Below, piece by piece: positions 13,921-13,934 of a stretch of 13,934 nucleotides of DNA; position 1 is the stretch's first letter, and every line of letters begins with the position of its first letter. The notes below the pieces were generated by a model. The model saw only the letters and a list, made by a program, of their open reading frames with translations. It was not told the origin of the DNA and ran no database searches. This stretch comes from an uncultured Alphaproteobacteria bacterium (GTDB lineage Bacteria > Pseudomonadota > Alphaproteobacteria > RF32 > CAG-239). The translations under genes and the position numbers were made by a program. Location of the stretch: contig UQFU01000042.1 of the NCBI GenBank assembly GCA_900540425.1, positions 1 to 13,934 on the forward strand, read 5' to 3'.

Positions 13921-13934
13921 TACTGATGTTTGGG

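Noticed and set aside
1..13934. CRISPR array, insertion sequence, prophage or toxin-antitoxin locus
   Set aside because: No regularly spaced direct repeats, no transposase or integrase motif with terminal repeats, and no recognisable toxin-antitoxin pair were seen. The small genes stand alone and do not overlap as such pairs usually do.

Overview
The window looks like a chromosomal segment of a medium-GC Gram-negative bacterium, most likely an alphaproteobacterium. The reasons are a periplasmic solute-binding protein closest in layout to the AapJ/BztA type, an MlaC/Ttg2-family periplasmic protein, a TPR-methyltransferase of the COG4976 kind and a DUF2934 protein. This taxonomic reading is inference from protein families. 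No transposase, integrase, phage gene or CRISPR array was seen. Genes are densely packed, and most convergent pairs are separated by a shared hairpin terminator.

Left part (1-6720): after the 3' end of an unidentified rightward gene and a bidirectional terminator, three leftward genes form a tight alpha-glucan operon transcribed glgB -> glgX -> malQ. They encode the branching enzyme, the debranching enzyme and the 4-alpha-glucanotransferase, with gaps of 23 and 14 bp. All three keep their GH13 or GH77 catalytic residues. A single promoter can be proposed upstream of glgB, and it fixes the glgB start at 6636 rather than 6693. Together the enzymes would build, trim and rearrange branched glucan. 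Glycogen synthase, ADP-glucose pyrophosphorylase and phosphorylase are not in the window.

Middle part (6780-11346): a small DUF2934 gene has an unusual start region, with a strong ribosome site and ATG one frame off and an in-phase A-AAA-AAC slippery heptamer that would join the two frames. It converges on a TPR-methyltransferase gene. Then come tRNA-Leu(CAA), galE (UDP-glucose 4-epimerase), a 54-aa gene of unknown function, a UPF0173 metallo-beta-lactamase-fold hydrolase and a 70-aa gene of unknown function with a near-perfect Shine-Dalgarno. A motif TCTGTT(G)AAC occurs three times around the 54-aa gene.

Right part (11354-13934): a leftward MlaC-like secreted protein and a rightward AapJ-like binding protein diverge from a very short shared promoter region. 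The binding protein has no permease genes next to it and appears to lack the arginine that holds the amino-acid carboxylate in this family. It overlaps tail-to-tail by 23 bp with a leftward serine esterase. The window ends in a strikingly GC-rich run of four consecutive small hairpins whose nature is unknown.

No complete new defence or mobile system was recognised. The observations most worth checking are the possible frameshift at the DUF2934 gene, the terminal hairpin cluster and the altered ligand site of the orphan binding protein.
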